DNA of 64,000 nt from Flavobacteriales bacterium UBA6051. GTDB taxonomy: Bacteria; Bacteroidota; Bacteroidia; Flavobacteriales_D; Crocinitomicaceae. The stretch is from the NCBI GenBank assembly GCA_002427735.1, contig DIYP01000006.1, forward strand, positions 248,001 through 312,000, in the 5' to 3' direction. Below are positions 9,366 through 17,887 of this stretch, piece by piece. Every line of letters starts with the position of its first letter. The first letter of the stretch is position 1. The translations under genes were made by a program, and so were the position numbers. Under the pieces are notes generated by a model that was given only the letters and a program-made list of their open reading frames with translations, made no database searches and was not told where the DNA came from.

Positions 9366-9438
9366 GATGCGCTAGTTTTGAAAGAGCGGTTCGAGATTCG
9401 TCTCGAACCGCCTATTGTGATTAATATTGTCTGTATGT

Positions 9439-10317
9439 TTAAAATCCGAATTTCCCATTCGTGTTTTTGTGTTGTTCCTTAGGAAGTATTGTTTCAATGA
9501 CATCCCAATGCTCAACTATTTGACCGTTCTCCAGACGGAATAAATCATAAAAGGAAGTATGATCACCTTTCCCGAATTTACCTTCACTAACGGTCAACAC
9601 AAAATTACCTTGACCTAAAACCTTATGGAGTTTGGTGTATTCCATAACCATTCCATTTTCGGCAAAGTATTTCATAGCCGCTCCAAAGCCATCAAGACCA
9701 TCTGCAACGCTTGGGTTATGTTGAATGTATTTGTTTGGATTAATGTATGTTGTCAGCTTGTCCATTTCATGATTCATGATGACTTTCTCAACAAATTCAG
9801 TAACTGTTTTTTTATTGGTTTCTGTCTTATCCAAATCAGTAATTTTTGTTTCACCATCGAATTGAGTTCTTCCACTTGGGTTGGCCGGCTTTACTTCGAT
9901 CAAATTATCCCAATGCTCAACAATTTTTCCGCTTTCGAAACGGAAAATATCAAAGCCCGCTTTAGGTCCAAAGAAATCATACTCTGTGTGTGTAAATACG
10001 AAATCTCCATCCTGAAAGGCACGGATTACGTTCGCTTTAAACCCACCTTCTGGGGCGTGTTGCATTACGGCGCCAAAACCAGCGAGTCCATCACCAACCA
10101 TTAGGTTATGCTGAATATATTTTTCAGAGTTAATATATCCAATTGGCTCGTGGTCTCCCGTATTAAAACTGTTTAATAAGGCCACAGCCTTGTCCTTGTT
10201 CGATAATTCGGTTGTTGTTTCCATGTTGCTTTGTTTTTCTTTTTGTGCCATAACATTTAATCCTACTGCAAATGTCATAGCAAGTGTTGTGATTACTTGT
10301 TTCATTTTGTACTTCAT
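9439..10317 (-). CDS. exported protein with two tandem SnoaL-like (NTF2-fold) domains
   Basis: 292-residue protein with a signal peptide (cleavage near V-M-A-Q). It contains two copies of a SnoaL-like domain, at about residues 45-160 and 170-285. Each copy has the pattern Y-I-N-x-x-K-Y-I-Q-H-N, then G-L-x-G-F-G-A, and a final F-R-x-E-x-G-x-I-V-E-H-W-D. The repeat shows an internal duplication. Family members include polyketide cyclases and unassigned secreted proteins, so the activity is open. The divergence between the copies indicates an old duplication. It lies directly downstream of an AraC regulator on the same strand. Confidence 0.85.
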   Translation of the reverse strand: MKYKMKQVITTLAMTFAVGLNVMAQKEKQSNMETTTELSNKDKAVALLNSFNTGDHEPIGYINSEKYIQHNLMVGDGLAGFGAVMQHAPEGGFKANVIRAFQDGDFVFTHTEYDFFGPKAGFDIFRFESGKIVEHWDNLIEVKPANPSGRTQFDGETKITDLDKTETNKKTVTEFVEKVIMNHEMDKLTTYINPNKYIQHNPSVADGLDGFGAAMKYFAENGMVMEYTKLHKVLGQGNFVLTVSEGKFGKGDHTSFYDLFRLENGQIVEHWDVIETILPKEQHKNTNGKFGF

Positions 10318-10396
10318 TAATACTGATACAAAGTTGAAGTAACTCGTTCCGGCGTGAAAGATGAAAAACGGAGATAAAATGGTTAAAATCGAACCA

Positions 10397-11278
10397 TTAA
10401 CTGTTTTTTGTGACTTTAATGAATTGTTTTGGTGTTAAAGCTGTCCTTTTCTTAAAGTATTTGGTGAAATTTGTTGGATCCTCAAAGCCCAAATCGTAGG
10501 CAATTGCACTTGTCTTTAACTGACCATTAATCAGTAGTCTTTTGGCGCGAAGTATTACAAGGTCATCAATTACTTGCTTTGCTGTTTTGTTTTGAAGTTC
10601 CTTACAAATGGTGTTCAAATGTTTATAGGTTATGGCAAGTTCACCTGCGTAGAATTCTGCACTTCTACTTTTCGAAAGGCCTTCTTCAATGAGTTTACTG
10701 AATTTTTGATACAGTTGAATTTTCGAAGTGTCCTTAATTTGGAAGGTTTGCTTTTGTTTGATCTGTTCCGCTTTCGATATTAGTATGGTAAATAGCGACT
10801 CAATAATTGTCTTGGTATTGAATGAAGGTTGTGCTTTGAATTCCTCATGCAGAAGTTCAAAATATGTTTTGAAATCATTTCTTTCAGGGATTTCAACGAT
10901 TGGTGAGAAGAGTTCAGGATTAAATAAACGAAAAACAAAAGAGTCGGACAGGTTGGCAAAACAACGGACGAAGTATTCTTCTGTGAATATGATACAATAA
11001 CCCTTGAGGTCATTCGAAAAATCAAAGGCACAAACCTGATCTTTTGTCAAATAAATCAAGCTATTTTGTTGAACCGAGTACCAGTCAAAATCAATATAAT
11101 GTCGCCCATGACCACTGGTAAAATAAATCAAGTTATAAAACTTGAGTTGATGGGGTGACTCCGGTTGGTGGTCATAGTTATCCCTGCCTTCTGCAATTTT
11201 CTCTATGGGTACTATATCGAATCCAAGTTTGCCGCTTTTGGATCGATCGAATTCAATATGAGGTATTTTTTCACCCAA
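10397..11278 (-). CDS. AraC-family transcriptional regulator
   Basis: 293-residue regulator with an N-terminal cupin-like sensor region and a C-terminal double helix-turn-helix domain. The latter has Y-K-H-L-N-T-I-C-K-E in the first HTH and the family signature S-A-I-A-Y-D-L-G-F-E-D-P-T-N-F-T-K-Y-F-K-K in the second. The position 80 nt upstream of the SnoaL-like gene on the same strand suggests it regulates that gene and the DoxX-like gene, but no operator is evident. The inducer is unknown. Confidence 0.93.
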   Translation of the reverse strand: MGEKIPHIEFDRSKSGKLGFDIVPIEKIAEGRDNYDHQPESPHQLKFYNLIYFTSGHGRHYIDFDWYSVQQNSLIYLTKDQVCAFDFSNDLKGYCIIFTEEYFVRCFANLSDSFVFRLFNPELFSPIVEIPERNDFKTYFELLHEEFKAQPSFNTKTIIESLFTILISKAEQIKQKQTFQIKDTSKIQLYQKFSKLIEEGLSKSRSAEFYAGELAITYKHLNTICKELQNKTAKQVIDDLVILRAKRLLINGQLKTSAIAYDLGFEDPTNFTKYFKKRTALTPKQFIKVTKNS

Positions 11279-11464
11279 ATCAGTTATGCGTAGATTGAAA
11301 GTAAACTAATTTCAATGCATTCTAAATTACATTTTTTGGGACAAATTCTCTTAATATTAAGTCCGCTGCTCTCTCGATTGGTTAATAAGCGTTAAAAATG
11401 GGTACCATGTCCATTGAGTAATCAAATTCCATGTATCTTATAGCTATCAATTCACTTATATGGC

Positions 11465-13006
11465 ATGATGCGTTGCTTACCCTTTTTGCTTCTTTCATTT
11501 TTGAGTTTTGTCCAATGTAAACCCGCTGATGAGACAACTCCAGAACAAGAATTCTTTAATGACTTCAATGATAGGACTCAGGGCTTACATCACGAATACA
11601 AGGTTTATACATCGTTGGATGAAGCGCTCAAAAATCCATTGGAAGTGTATGTACTTAAGCTGGAAATGCAGCAATTGAAAGAGGTTCCAAAGGAGATTAT
11701 ACAATTCAAGAATCTATGTGGACTGGATCTGGATAACAATTTTATCGTGGAACTGCCTGAAGAGTTATGGAGCCTGGTGCATTTGCGATGGCTTGACTTA
11801 GACAATAATGGAATAAAGAATATTCCATCAGGTATAGGCAAATTAACGCAACTAAGAGAATTGGATCTTGATTATAATGAGATCAAGGACATACCAGAGG
11901 CCATCCATGGTTTGAAACATCTTCATAGTCTGGACCTTAGAGGAAACGATCTCACATCAATTTCCAGTGAAATTGAAAAAAACGCTGATTTACGAGAGTT
12001 GCTGCTTTCAAGAAATGAACTGCGTGAGCTACCAGATCAGTTGACAAAATTGGTGAACTTAAAACACCTTGATTTGGCATATAATTCCTTAACACGGCTT
12101 CCAAACAATATTGGTGACTTAAGCGGACTTGAAACAATTGCTCTGAAGGGAAACAAATTACGACACTTACCTGCTTCGTTCAGTAAAATAAAATACATTG
12201 AGTCGTTAGATTTAAGTTATAATGAGTTGGTAGACTTGTTTGATGAAATTGGAAAATTATATTATCTTAATCATTTAGATGTTTCCTATAATGAGCTCGT
12301 TACTTTGCCTGAATCTATTGGCTCGTTGACCTTACTCAGGACTTTAGTATTGGACTCAAATCAGATAGAACAACTTCCAGGAACTATTGGTAACGCCAAA
12401 GAACTAAGGACGTTGAGTCTTATTGGAAATCAATTAACGCAATTGCCTGAAGAAATCGGAGAATTGGAATGGTTGGATGAACTTGATTTAGAGAATAATC
12501 AAATTGCCAGTTTACCTGTGTCCATAGGGAAACTTTCGCGGTTGTCAACGCTGGAACTCGATAACAATAGGTTGACTAGCCTGCCCGGTGAGATAGGTTC
12601 ATTAGATTATTTGCACAAGGCCGATTTTGAGAACAATTCCATTAGGGTAATACCTGAAGAGCTTTTTCAGCTGACAAATTTGACATATCTGGACTTTGAA
12701 AATAATGGACTGTCTAGCATTCCGGCATCGGTCAATAACTTGGCTAACTTGCAATATTTCAACTTAAGGAACAATGATTTGAGCCACTTGCCAGCGTCGT
12801 TTTTTGAATTGAGACGATTAGAGAATGTTGATTTATCAGGTAATAGACTTTCCACAATTATAGGGAGCATTAAGCGGTTAGAAAGTTTGGTGACCGTTAA
12901 CCTTGAAGGGAATAAATTGAGTGATAACGAACTAAGAAGAATAGAGGAATGGCTCTTGGAGCAAATCGAACGAATTGAGAGCGCCTGGGTGGACTATGGA
13001 GATTAA
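11465..13006 (+). CDS. leucine-rich-repeat lipoprotein
   Basis: 513-residue protein with a lipoprotein signal (L-S-F-V-Q-C, Cys near residue 19). From about residue 60 to 490 it consists of roughly eighteen 23-residue leucine-rich repeats of the form L-x-x-L-D-L-x-x-N-x-I/L-x-x-L/I-P-x-x-I-x-x-L. The repeats are of the bacterial type with a conserved Asn and Pro. Such solenoids bind proteins or peptides; no enzymatic domain is attached. Surface or periplasmic display is inferred from the lipobox. Two ATGs (11465, 11468) are possible starts. Confidence 0.9.
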   Translation: MMRCLPFLLLSFLSFVQCKPADETTPEQEFFNDFNDRTQGLHHEYKVYTSLDEALKNPLEVYVLKLEMQQLKEVPKEIIQFKNLCGLDLDNNFIVELPEELWSLVHLRWLDLDNNGIKNIPSGIGKLTQLRELDLDYNEIKDIPEAIHGLKHLHSLDLRGNDLTSISSEIEKNADLRELLLSRNELRELPDQLTKLVNLKHLDLAYNSLTRLPNNIGDLSGLETIALKGNKLRHLPASFSKIKYIESLDLSYNELVDLFDEIGKLYYLNHLDVSYNELVTLPESIGSLTLLRTLVLDSNQIEQLPGTIGNAKELRTLSLIGNQLTQLPEEIGELEWLDELDLENNQIASLPVSIGKLSRLSTLELDNNRLTSLPGEIGSLDYLHKADFENNSIRVIPEELFQLTNLTYLDFENNGLSSIPASVNNLANLQYFNLRNNDLSHLPASFFELRRLENVDLSGNRLSTIIGSIKRLESLVTVNLEGNKLSDNELRRIEEWLLEQIERIESAWVDYGD

Positions 13007-13080
13007 TTGCGAAGATTACTATGACTTCAGAATGAGTCAATAGTTGAGTTTATTTAAAATAAGATCATAAATACTTCTAT

Positions 13081-13100
13081 ATATCGAGAATTATAGATAT
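13081..13100. promoter_or_regulatory. candidate ArsR-type operator upstream of the regulator gene
   Basis: The imperfect palindrome ATATCGAGAATTATAGATAT ends 9 nt before the GTG start of the ArsR-like gene. Its outer arms ATATC/GATAT are perfect. A 20-bp sequence with 16 identical positions occurs at 13432-13451 before the next gene. ArsR-family repressors bind AT-rich palindromes of this size, so autoregulation is a plausible inference. Confidence 0.5.
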
Positions 13101-13109
13101 GTTTGTATT

Positions 13110-13415
13110 GTGAATATTAAAACTGCAACGGAAATTGGGAAATGTCTGTCCAACCAAACAAGGTTGCAAATCATGGAATGGCTAAAGGATCCTGAGAGTC
13201 ATTTCCCACCGCATGAAACGTTAAAGCATTTTAATGACGGCGTGTGCGTAACCTATATACAAGAAAAAGCAGGGCTTTCGCAGTCGACCATCTCGACCTA
13301 TTTAACAAATATGGAGAAATGCGGACTGCTGATTTCCACACGTCATGGTAAGTGGTCTTATTTGAAAAGAAATGAAGCGTTAATTGAAGAATACAGTCGT
13401 TTCGTAGTGAAATAA
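13110..13415 (+). CDS. ArsR-type winged-helix transcriptional regulator
   Basis: 101-residue single-domain HTH protein. The pattern L-S-N-Q-T-R-L-Q-I-M-E-W-L opens the fold. G-L-S-Q-S-T-I-S-T-Y-L-T-N-M-E-K-C-G-L-L forms the recognition helix, followed by a wing R-H-G-K-W-S-Y-L-K. No ArsR metal-box motif (C-x-C in the recognition helix) is present, so metal sensing is not indicated. The start is GTG at 13110: the nearby ATG at 13099 is stopped after four codons. It is followed by an acetyltransferase and a PNPOx-like gene on the same strand. Confidence 0.87.
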   Translation: MNIKTATEIGKCLSNQTRLQIMEWLKDPESHFPPHETLKHFNDGVCVTYIQEKAGLSQSTISTYLTNMEKCGLLISTRHGKWSYLKRNEALIEEYSRFVVK

Positions 13416-13431
13416 CTTTTTTTGATTAATC

Positions 13432-13451
13432 ATATCGATAATTAGCAATAT
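13432..13451. promoter_or_regulatory. second copy of the candidate ArsR-type operator
   Basis: ATATCGATAATTAGCAATAT matches the site at 13081-13100 in 16 of 20 positions and includes a perfect TATCGATA core. It ends 6 nt before the ATG of the GNAT gene. Two sites upstream of consecutive genes suggest that the regulator controls both. Confidence 0.45.
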
Positions 13452-13457
13452 ATAGAA

Positions 13458-13892
13458 ATGAAAAATATAGAAGTAAAACTGATCAATCCGTTAGAATATG
13501 AGCCCAGAGTTCTTGAGCTGTTGAAGCAGTTGAACCCGGAAATGGATCTTACAGATCTTAAGCACAAACAAAGAGAAATGACGTCAATACCCAATTATGC
13601 ATGTTTCGGTTTGTTTCTCAAAGGTGAACTAATGGGAATTTCCAGTGGTTGGACGACCGTTCGGGTTTATTGCGGAAAACAATTGGAACTCGATAATGTT
13701 ATCATTGACAATAAGCAACAGTCAAAAGGGTTTGGCAATTATTTCATGGAGGCTATAAAAGAATGGTCATTGGAAAACAAGTATCAATCAATTGGGTTAA
13801 ACACATATGTGCAGAACGCAAGATCACATAAGTTCTATTTCAATGAAGGGTTTAAAATATTAGGGTTTCATTTTGAACAACGATTGTTATAA
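13458..13892 (+). CDS. GNAT-family N-acetyltransferase
   Basis: 144-residue single-domain acetyl-CoA-dependent transferase. The acetyl-CoA-binding region is recognisable as D-N-V-I-I-D-N-K-Q-Q-S-K-G-F-G-N-Y-F-M-E-A-I, with the Q/R-x-x-G-x-G/A-type loop written Q-S-K-G-F-G. The final strand and helix (L-N-T-Y-V-Q-N-A-R-S-H-K-F-Y-F-N-E-G-F) are typical. The substrate is unknown. It sits between an ArsR-like regulator and an FMN-binding protein and probably shares their regulation. Confidence 0.9.
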   Translation: MKNIEVKLINPLEYEPRVLELLKQLNPEMDLTDLKHKQREMTSIPNYACFGLFLKGELMGISSGWTTVRVYCGKQLELDNVIIDNKQQSKGFGNYFMEAIKEWSLENKYQSIGLNTYVQNARSHKFYFNEGFKILGFHFEQRLL

Positions 13893-13940
13893 TACTTAAT
13901 CTTAAGCGGTGCCGGGGAAGAACAAATTATTCAACTTATA

Positions 13941-14627
13941 ATGAACAGTAGTATGGAAGAATATTCAAAATCAAATCTAAATAGGGTAAAACGAGGCCGC
14001 AACAGAGCTACTTATGACATTGATAAGGTGAATGCCATTTTGGATGCTGGCTTCATTGGTTTCTTGAGTTATGTTTACGAAGGGAGAGCAATCACCCTTC
14101 CGATGGCTTATGGGCGAAAGGGTAACAAGATTTACTTGCACGGTTCGCAGGCAAATAGAATGTTACTGTCTCTGTTAGAAGCTGAAGAAGCAAGTATAAC
14201 TATTATGCACTTGGATGCACTTGTATTAGCCCGTTCGGGTCTTCATCACTCTGTGAATTATCGTTCGGCTACTCTATTTGGTTCTGTAAAGAGAATAGAT
14301 GATGATAAAGAAAAGGACGCTGCTCTTTTTTGTGTAATGGAACATATGATGGAAGGACGTTGGGATGAAATTAGGCCAATGAAGCAGAAGGAGTTGGATA
14401 GAACATTGGTTGTTGAGATGACTATCGAAAGTGCTTCAGCGAAAATAAGAGATGTTGGAGTCGATGACGAACCTGAGGATTATGATCTTGATATTTGGGC
14501 AGGTCTCATTCCAATTCGTCAGATAGTGGACTTTCCTATCGCTGATGAAAGATTACCGAAGGAAAAAGAAGTACCAGAGTACATTATGGATTATTACGTG
14601 AAGAACAGTGAACAAACGGAAGGCTAG
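13941..14627 (+). CDS. pyridoxamine 5'-phosphate oxidase-like FMN-binding protein
   Basis: 228-residue flavin-reductase-like split-barrel protein of the Pyridox_ox_2/NimA-like group. Characteristic features are the N-terminal R-x-x-x-R-A-T-Y-D, then a G-F-I-G-F-L-S-Y strand, Y-L-H-G-S-Q-A-N-R-M, and the V-N-Y-R-S-A-T-L-F-G-S-V strand. Members bind FMN and a few reduce nitroaromatics; most are uncharacterised. It is third in the ArsR-GNAT-PNPOx group. An alternative ATG four codons downstream is possible. Confidence 0.87.
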   Translation: MNSSMEEYSKSNLNRVKRGRNRATYDIDKVNAILDAGFIGFLSYVYEGRAITLPMAYGRKGNKIYLHGSQANRMLLSLLEAEEASITIMHLDALVLARSGLHHSVNYRSATLFGSVKRIDDDKEKDAALFCVMEHMMEGRWDEIRPMKQKELDRTLVVEMTIESASAKIRDVGVDDEPEDYDLDIWAGLIPIRQIVDFPIADERLPKEKEVPEYIMDYYVKNSEQTEG

Positions 14628-14643
14628 TTTCGCGGTAAATTCT

Positions 14644-15609
14644 TTAACCCACCATTAGATTACATCCACGCAGGTCAGAATGATCAAACCGACCCATTAT
14701 TTGAAACCCATTGTCAACTTCTTTGCCTAGATCCTGCGTCTCTACGAACGAACAACTGTGCAGATTTGCTAAATCAATGACATTGATTCCTCCAGTTTTT
14801 CCTTTATTAACCAAGCTGAACGGATCATTGACCTCCCGAATGAGAACTCGCATGGTATGACTCGGGGTAAAAATACCTTTTGATGAACTATATGCTTGAG
14901 AAAGAAGTTCGGTCATTCCGTACTCAGAAGAAATACGTTCGCAGTTCAATCCGTTTCTAAGGGCAAAATGTAACTCTTCTTTTGTTAACTCTTTGCGACG
15001 CCCCTTCATTCCTCCAGTTTCAACTATGATTGCCTTCGAGAGGTCAGGTTTTAGCTCAATCAAGTCGAGTAAAGCGTATGAAACACCGAAAATGATCACT
15101 TGTTTATTTTGGTTAATAGCCCTTTGATAGCGATCAACAAGTTCGATCAAATTATTCAAAAAGAAACCAGAAAGACCATTTTGCGTGCGCTTGATCAAGT
15201 GGTCTACCATATAAACCAAACTCGAATTTCCTTGCTCTAGGTAATTGGGAAGAAGTGCTAAGATAACTTGCTGCTGAGGTAGACCGATTTGCTTTTCATA
15301 AATTGTATTGAACGCTTGCTCATATAGCTTTGCCTTTGCAACAAAGTGGTTACTGCGCGTTCCGCCTGTTCCACTGCTCTTGAAGTGAAGTTCAGGTTTC
15401 AAATTTTCATTTATTATCTCGTGCGATTTGAAAAATGATATGGGTAAAAAAGGAATTTCCTCAAGTCTTTTTGGAGCTGACCGTTGAAGCGACTTTACAT
15501 AATCTTGGTAGACTTTACAGTTGCTGATTTGATAATCAAAGATATCTAGTGCGACCTGTTCAAAGTCGCGATCATTTTCAATGGAAAAGATGCGCTTTTC
15601 TAAATCCAT
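14644..15609 (-). CDS. LuxE-like acyl-protein synthetase
   Basis: 321-residue member of the LuxE/acyl-protein synthetase group within the ANL-type adenylating fold. Visible are F-L-P-I-S-F-F-K near residue 55, the glycine-rich nucleotide loop F-K-S-S-G-T-G-G-T-R-S near residue 78, and S-E-Y-G-M-T-E-L near residue 220, the equivalent of the adenylate-forming Y-G-x-T-E motif. LuxE activates fatty acids for the luciferase reductase, but no lux genes are present. An acyl-activation role elsewhere (lipid or polysaccharide) is inferred. It starts 2 nt after the CNT transporter gene. Confidence 0.85.
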   Translation of the reverse strand: MDLEKRIFSIENDRDFEQVALDIFDYQISNCKVYQDYVKSLQRSAPKRLEEIPFLPISFFKSHEIINENLKPELHFKSSGTGGTRSNHFVAKAKLYEQAFNTIYEKQIGLPQQQVILALLPNYLEQGNSSLVYMVDHLIKRTQNGLSGFFLNNLIELVDRYQRAINQNKQVIIFGVSYALLDLIELKPDLSKAIIVETGGMKGRRKELTKEELHFALRNGLNCERISSEYGMTELLSQAYSSSKGIFTPSHTMRVLIREVNDPFSLVNKGKTGGINVIDLANLHSCSFVETQDLGKEVDNGFQIMGRFDHSDLRGCNLMVG

Positions 15610-15611
15610 GT

Positions 15612-17231
15612 TTAAAATAACATGCCGGCAATCACGGCAGTTGACATACAGGCTAGGGTTCCTGCAATAAGCGCTTTGACACCATATTTTGCCAATACAC
15701 CTTTTCTTTCAGGAGCCAGCGTACCAATACCTCCAACCTGTATTCCAATAGAAGCAATGTTTGCAAAACCGCAGAGAACATATGTACACATTATGGTCGC
15801 TTTGTCCGACATAATATGCTTGAGCGTGCCTAGATTCAGATATGCCACAAACTCATTGAGAATGGTCTTTTCCCCGAGTAATTGTCCAACAGTCATACAA
15901 TCATCCCATGGCACTCCCATGATCCAAGCAACGGGTGACAAGCTATAACCTAAGATGGCCTGAAAAGATAAGTTAGGATAATGTCCCCAGCTAGCGACTA
16001 AATCATTCAATCCAGTGAAGTGGCCTACCTTGAGCAATATATAATTGGCCAAAGCAACCAGTGAGATAAAGACAATAAGCATTGCCCCAACGTTTACCGC
16101 AAGTTTTAATCCATCAGTAGTTCCATTTGTAATGGCTTCTAAAGCATTTGTTCCGAGCTTTTCTTTAGAAACCGAAAGGTCAGTGTTAATTTCTTCTTTT
16201 TCAGGTACAATGATTTTTGCGAAAACAATGGCCGCCGGAGCACTCATGAGTGAAGCCGTTAATAGATGTTTGGCAAAGTATATTTTTTGTAATTCGTCTT
16301 CTCCACCCAAGAAACCGATATAAGATGCAAGAACACCCCCAGCAATGGTTGCCATTCCCCCAGCCATTAAACACATGATTTCCGATTTGGTCATTTTACC
16401 CAAATACGGTTTTACTAAAAGCGGGGCTTCCGTTTGTCCGAGAAAAACATTCCCTGCAGCCGAAACACTTTCTGCTCCTGAAAGTCCCATAAGGCGTTTC
16501 ATCACCCAAGCCATTAACCATACAATGCGCTGAAGAACTCCCCAATAATAGAGAAGTGCACTCAATGCGGAAAAGAAGATCACTGATGGTAGAATCCAAG
16601 TCGCGAAATTTTTGACGTATTGATTGACCCCACCTCCTGAAAAGTCTCCAAACACGAAAGTGGCCCCTTCATGCGCCATATCTACTACTTTGACAAATCC
16701 TTTTGAAATGAAATCGAAAAAGTCTTCAACAAAAGGAGCTTTCAGTATAAGCAAAGCAAGAACAACCTGTAATAGAACGCCTTTAATAACAAGACTCCAA
16801 TTGATGCTCTTTCGGTCCGAACTGAATAGGAAACCAATAAAGACAAGTGCGAGCATTCCCAGGATTCCTTTAGAAATATTGGTGAAGTAATTCCGCTTCG
16901 TTTCTTTTTTTGATTTATAGGTATAAAACTGATTGCCTTTTTGAAATGAAATCCGATTGTCAGCGGTATAGCATATTCTTAAGGTATCAGATACTGGGAT
17001 GGAATCTTTTATGAGTCCAGAAAGCAGAAGTGTTTGTTTTTCCAATCTCCAACTTCCAGTCATTAATAAAGACACGGTGGAATCACTATTTTGAAAAGAA
17101 TGATCCTTCTTGAAAAGAAATGTCTGTTTTCCGTTGTACAGTGTTTCACCCTGAACTATACTGCCAGATAGAGCACTAAATGAAAATGTAAAGAGAAAGA
17201 GAATACTAAGCGCTACGCCTCTGAATCTCAT
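15612..17231 (-). CDS. CNT-family nucleoside transporter with an extra N-terminal exported domain
   Basis: Concentrative (Na+ or H+ coupled) nucleoside symporter of the NupC family. The first about 100 residues form a signal-peptide-led extracytoplasmic beta domain (G-S-W-R-L-E-K-Q-T-L pattern, like lipocalin-type domains). The CNT core follows, with F-L-G-Q-T-E-A-P-L-L-V-K-P-Y and M-A-G-G-M-A-T-I-A-G-G-V-L-A and the C-terminal N-I-A-S-I-G-I-Q-V-G-G-I-G. I chose M-R-F-R-G-V-A-L-S at 17231 because it gives a clean signal peptide; the in-frame ATG at 17264 adds 11 residues. It overlaps the end of the nuclease-family gene by 26 nt. Confidence 0.92.
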   Translation of the reverse strand: MRFRGVALSILFLFTFSFSALSGSIVQGETLYNGKQTFLFKKDHSFQNSDSTVSLLMTGSWRLEKQTLLLSGLIKDSIPVSDTLRICYTADNRISFQKGNQFYTYKSKKETKRNYFTNISKGILGMLALVFIGFLFSSDRKSINWSLVIKGVLLQVVLALLILKAPFVEDFFDFISKGFVKVVDMAHEGATFVFGDFSGGGVNQYVKNFATWILPSVIFFSALSALLYYWGVLQRIVWLMAWVMKRLMGLSGAESVSAAGNVFLGQTEAPLLVKPYLGKMTKSEIMCLMAGGMATIAGGVLASYIGFLGGEDELQKIYFAKHLLTASLMSAPAAIVFAKIIVPEKEEINTDLSVSKEKLGTNALEAITNGTTDGLKLAVNVGAMLIVFISLVALANYILLKVGHFTGLNDLVASWGHYPNLSFQAILGYSLSPVAWIMGVPWDDCMTVGQLLGEKTILNEFVAYLNLGTLKHIMSDKATIMCTYVLCGFANIASIGIQVGGIGTLAPERKGVLAKYGVKALIAGTLACMSTAVIAGMLF

Positions 17232-17790
17232 CCCTGATTTTAGAAGCAAGTTCGTAGTCCTCATTTTCGATTGCCTGGTTTAGTTGATTTTCCAATTCCT
17301 CAACGGAAATTGACTCGAGGGTATCTGCCGGCTCTTCTTCCAAAGCTTCGGCAATTAGGTCTTCCTCTTCAAGTGTTGATTGATCAAGGAGTATTCCTGC
17401 ACTTGAAAGGATACTTTCAAAAGTGTACACAGGACAATTGAAACGAACGCCTATCGCGATAGCATCTGAGGTACGTGCATCAATTTCGATCGATTCTCCA
17501 TTATGTTCACAGACAAGTTTCGAATAAAAAATTCCTTCCACCAGTTTGTAAATAATAACCTCCTTGACCTCAATAGAAAAAGTAGTAGCAAAGTTTTTGA
17601 ATAAATCGTGTGTAAGTGGACGTGTAGGTACCATCTTTTCTAACTCAATGGCAATAGCTTGCGCTTCAAATCCCCCAATGATGATAGGTAGACGCCGATT
17701 CCCTTCCACTTCTGATAAAACAAGGGCGTAGGCACCAGATTGGGTCTGGCTGTATGATAAGCCTACAATTTCAAGTTTTATTTTTTCCAT
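17206..17790 (-). CDS. bifunctional nuclease-family (BFN/DUF151) protein with C-terminal UVR motif
   Basis: 194-residue protein. The N-terminal BFN domain shows L-P-I-I-I-G-G-F-E-A-Q-A-I-A, R-P-L-T-H-D-L and the acidic stretch I-D-A-R-T-S-D-A-I-A-I-G-V-R. The C-terminal about 35 residues are a UvrB/UvrC-type motif (L-N-Q-A-I-E-N-E-D-Y-E-L-A-S-K-I-R-D-E-I). BFN-domain proteins are reported to have nuclease activity in plants; the bacterial role is less clear. It heads a coupled operon with the nucleoside transporter and the LuxE-like gene. Confidence 0.93.
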   Translation of the reverse strand: MEKIKLEIVGLSYSQTQSGAYALVLSEVEGNRRLPIIIGGFEAQAIAIELEKMVPTRPLTHDLFKNFATTFSIEVKEVIIYKLVEGIFYSKLVCEHNGESIEIDARTSDAIAIGVRFNCPVYTFESILSSAGILLDQSTLEEEDLIAEALEEEPADTLESISVEELENQLNQAIENEDYELASKIRDEIQRRSA

Positions 17791-17887
17791 TTAGTATGGT
17801 ATCAGCTCCGATTCAAACAATTAGGGAAGCAAAAAATCGCTTCCCTAATAACTTCCATGTAAAAATAATATTTCTAATCAGAAATTC

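Noticed and set aside
14644..15609. Bioluminescence locus
   Set aside because: Only a LuxE-like gene is present; luxA, luxB, luxC and luxD homologues are absent.
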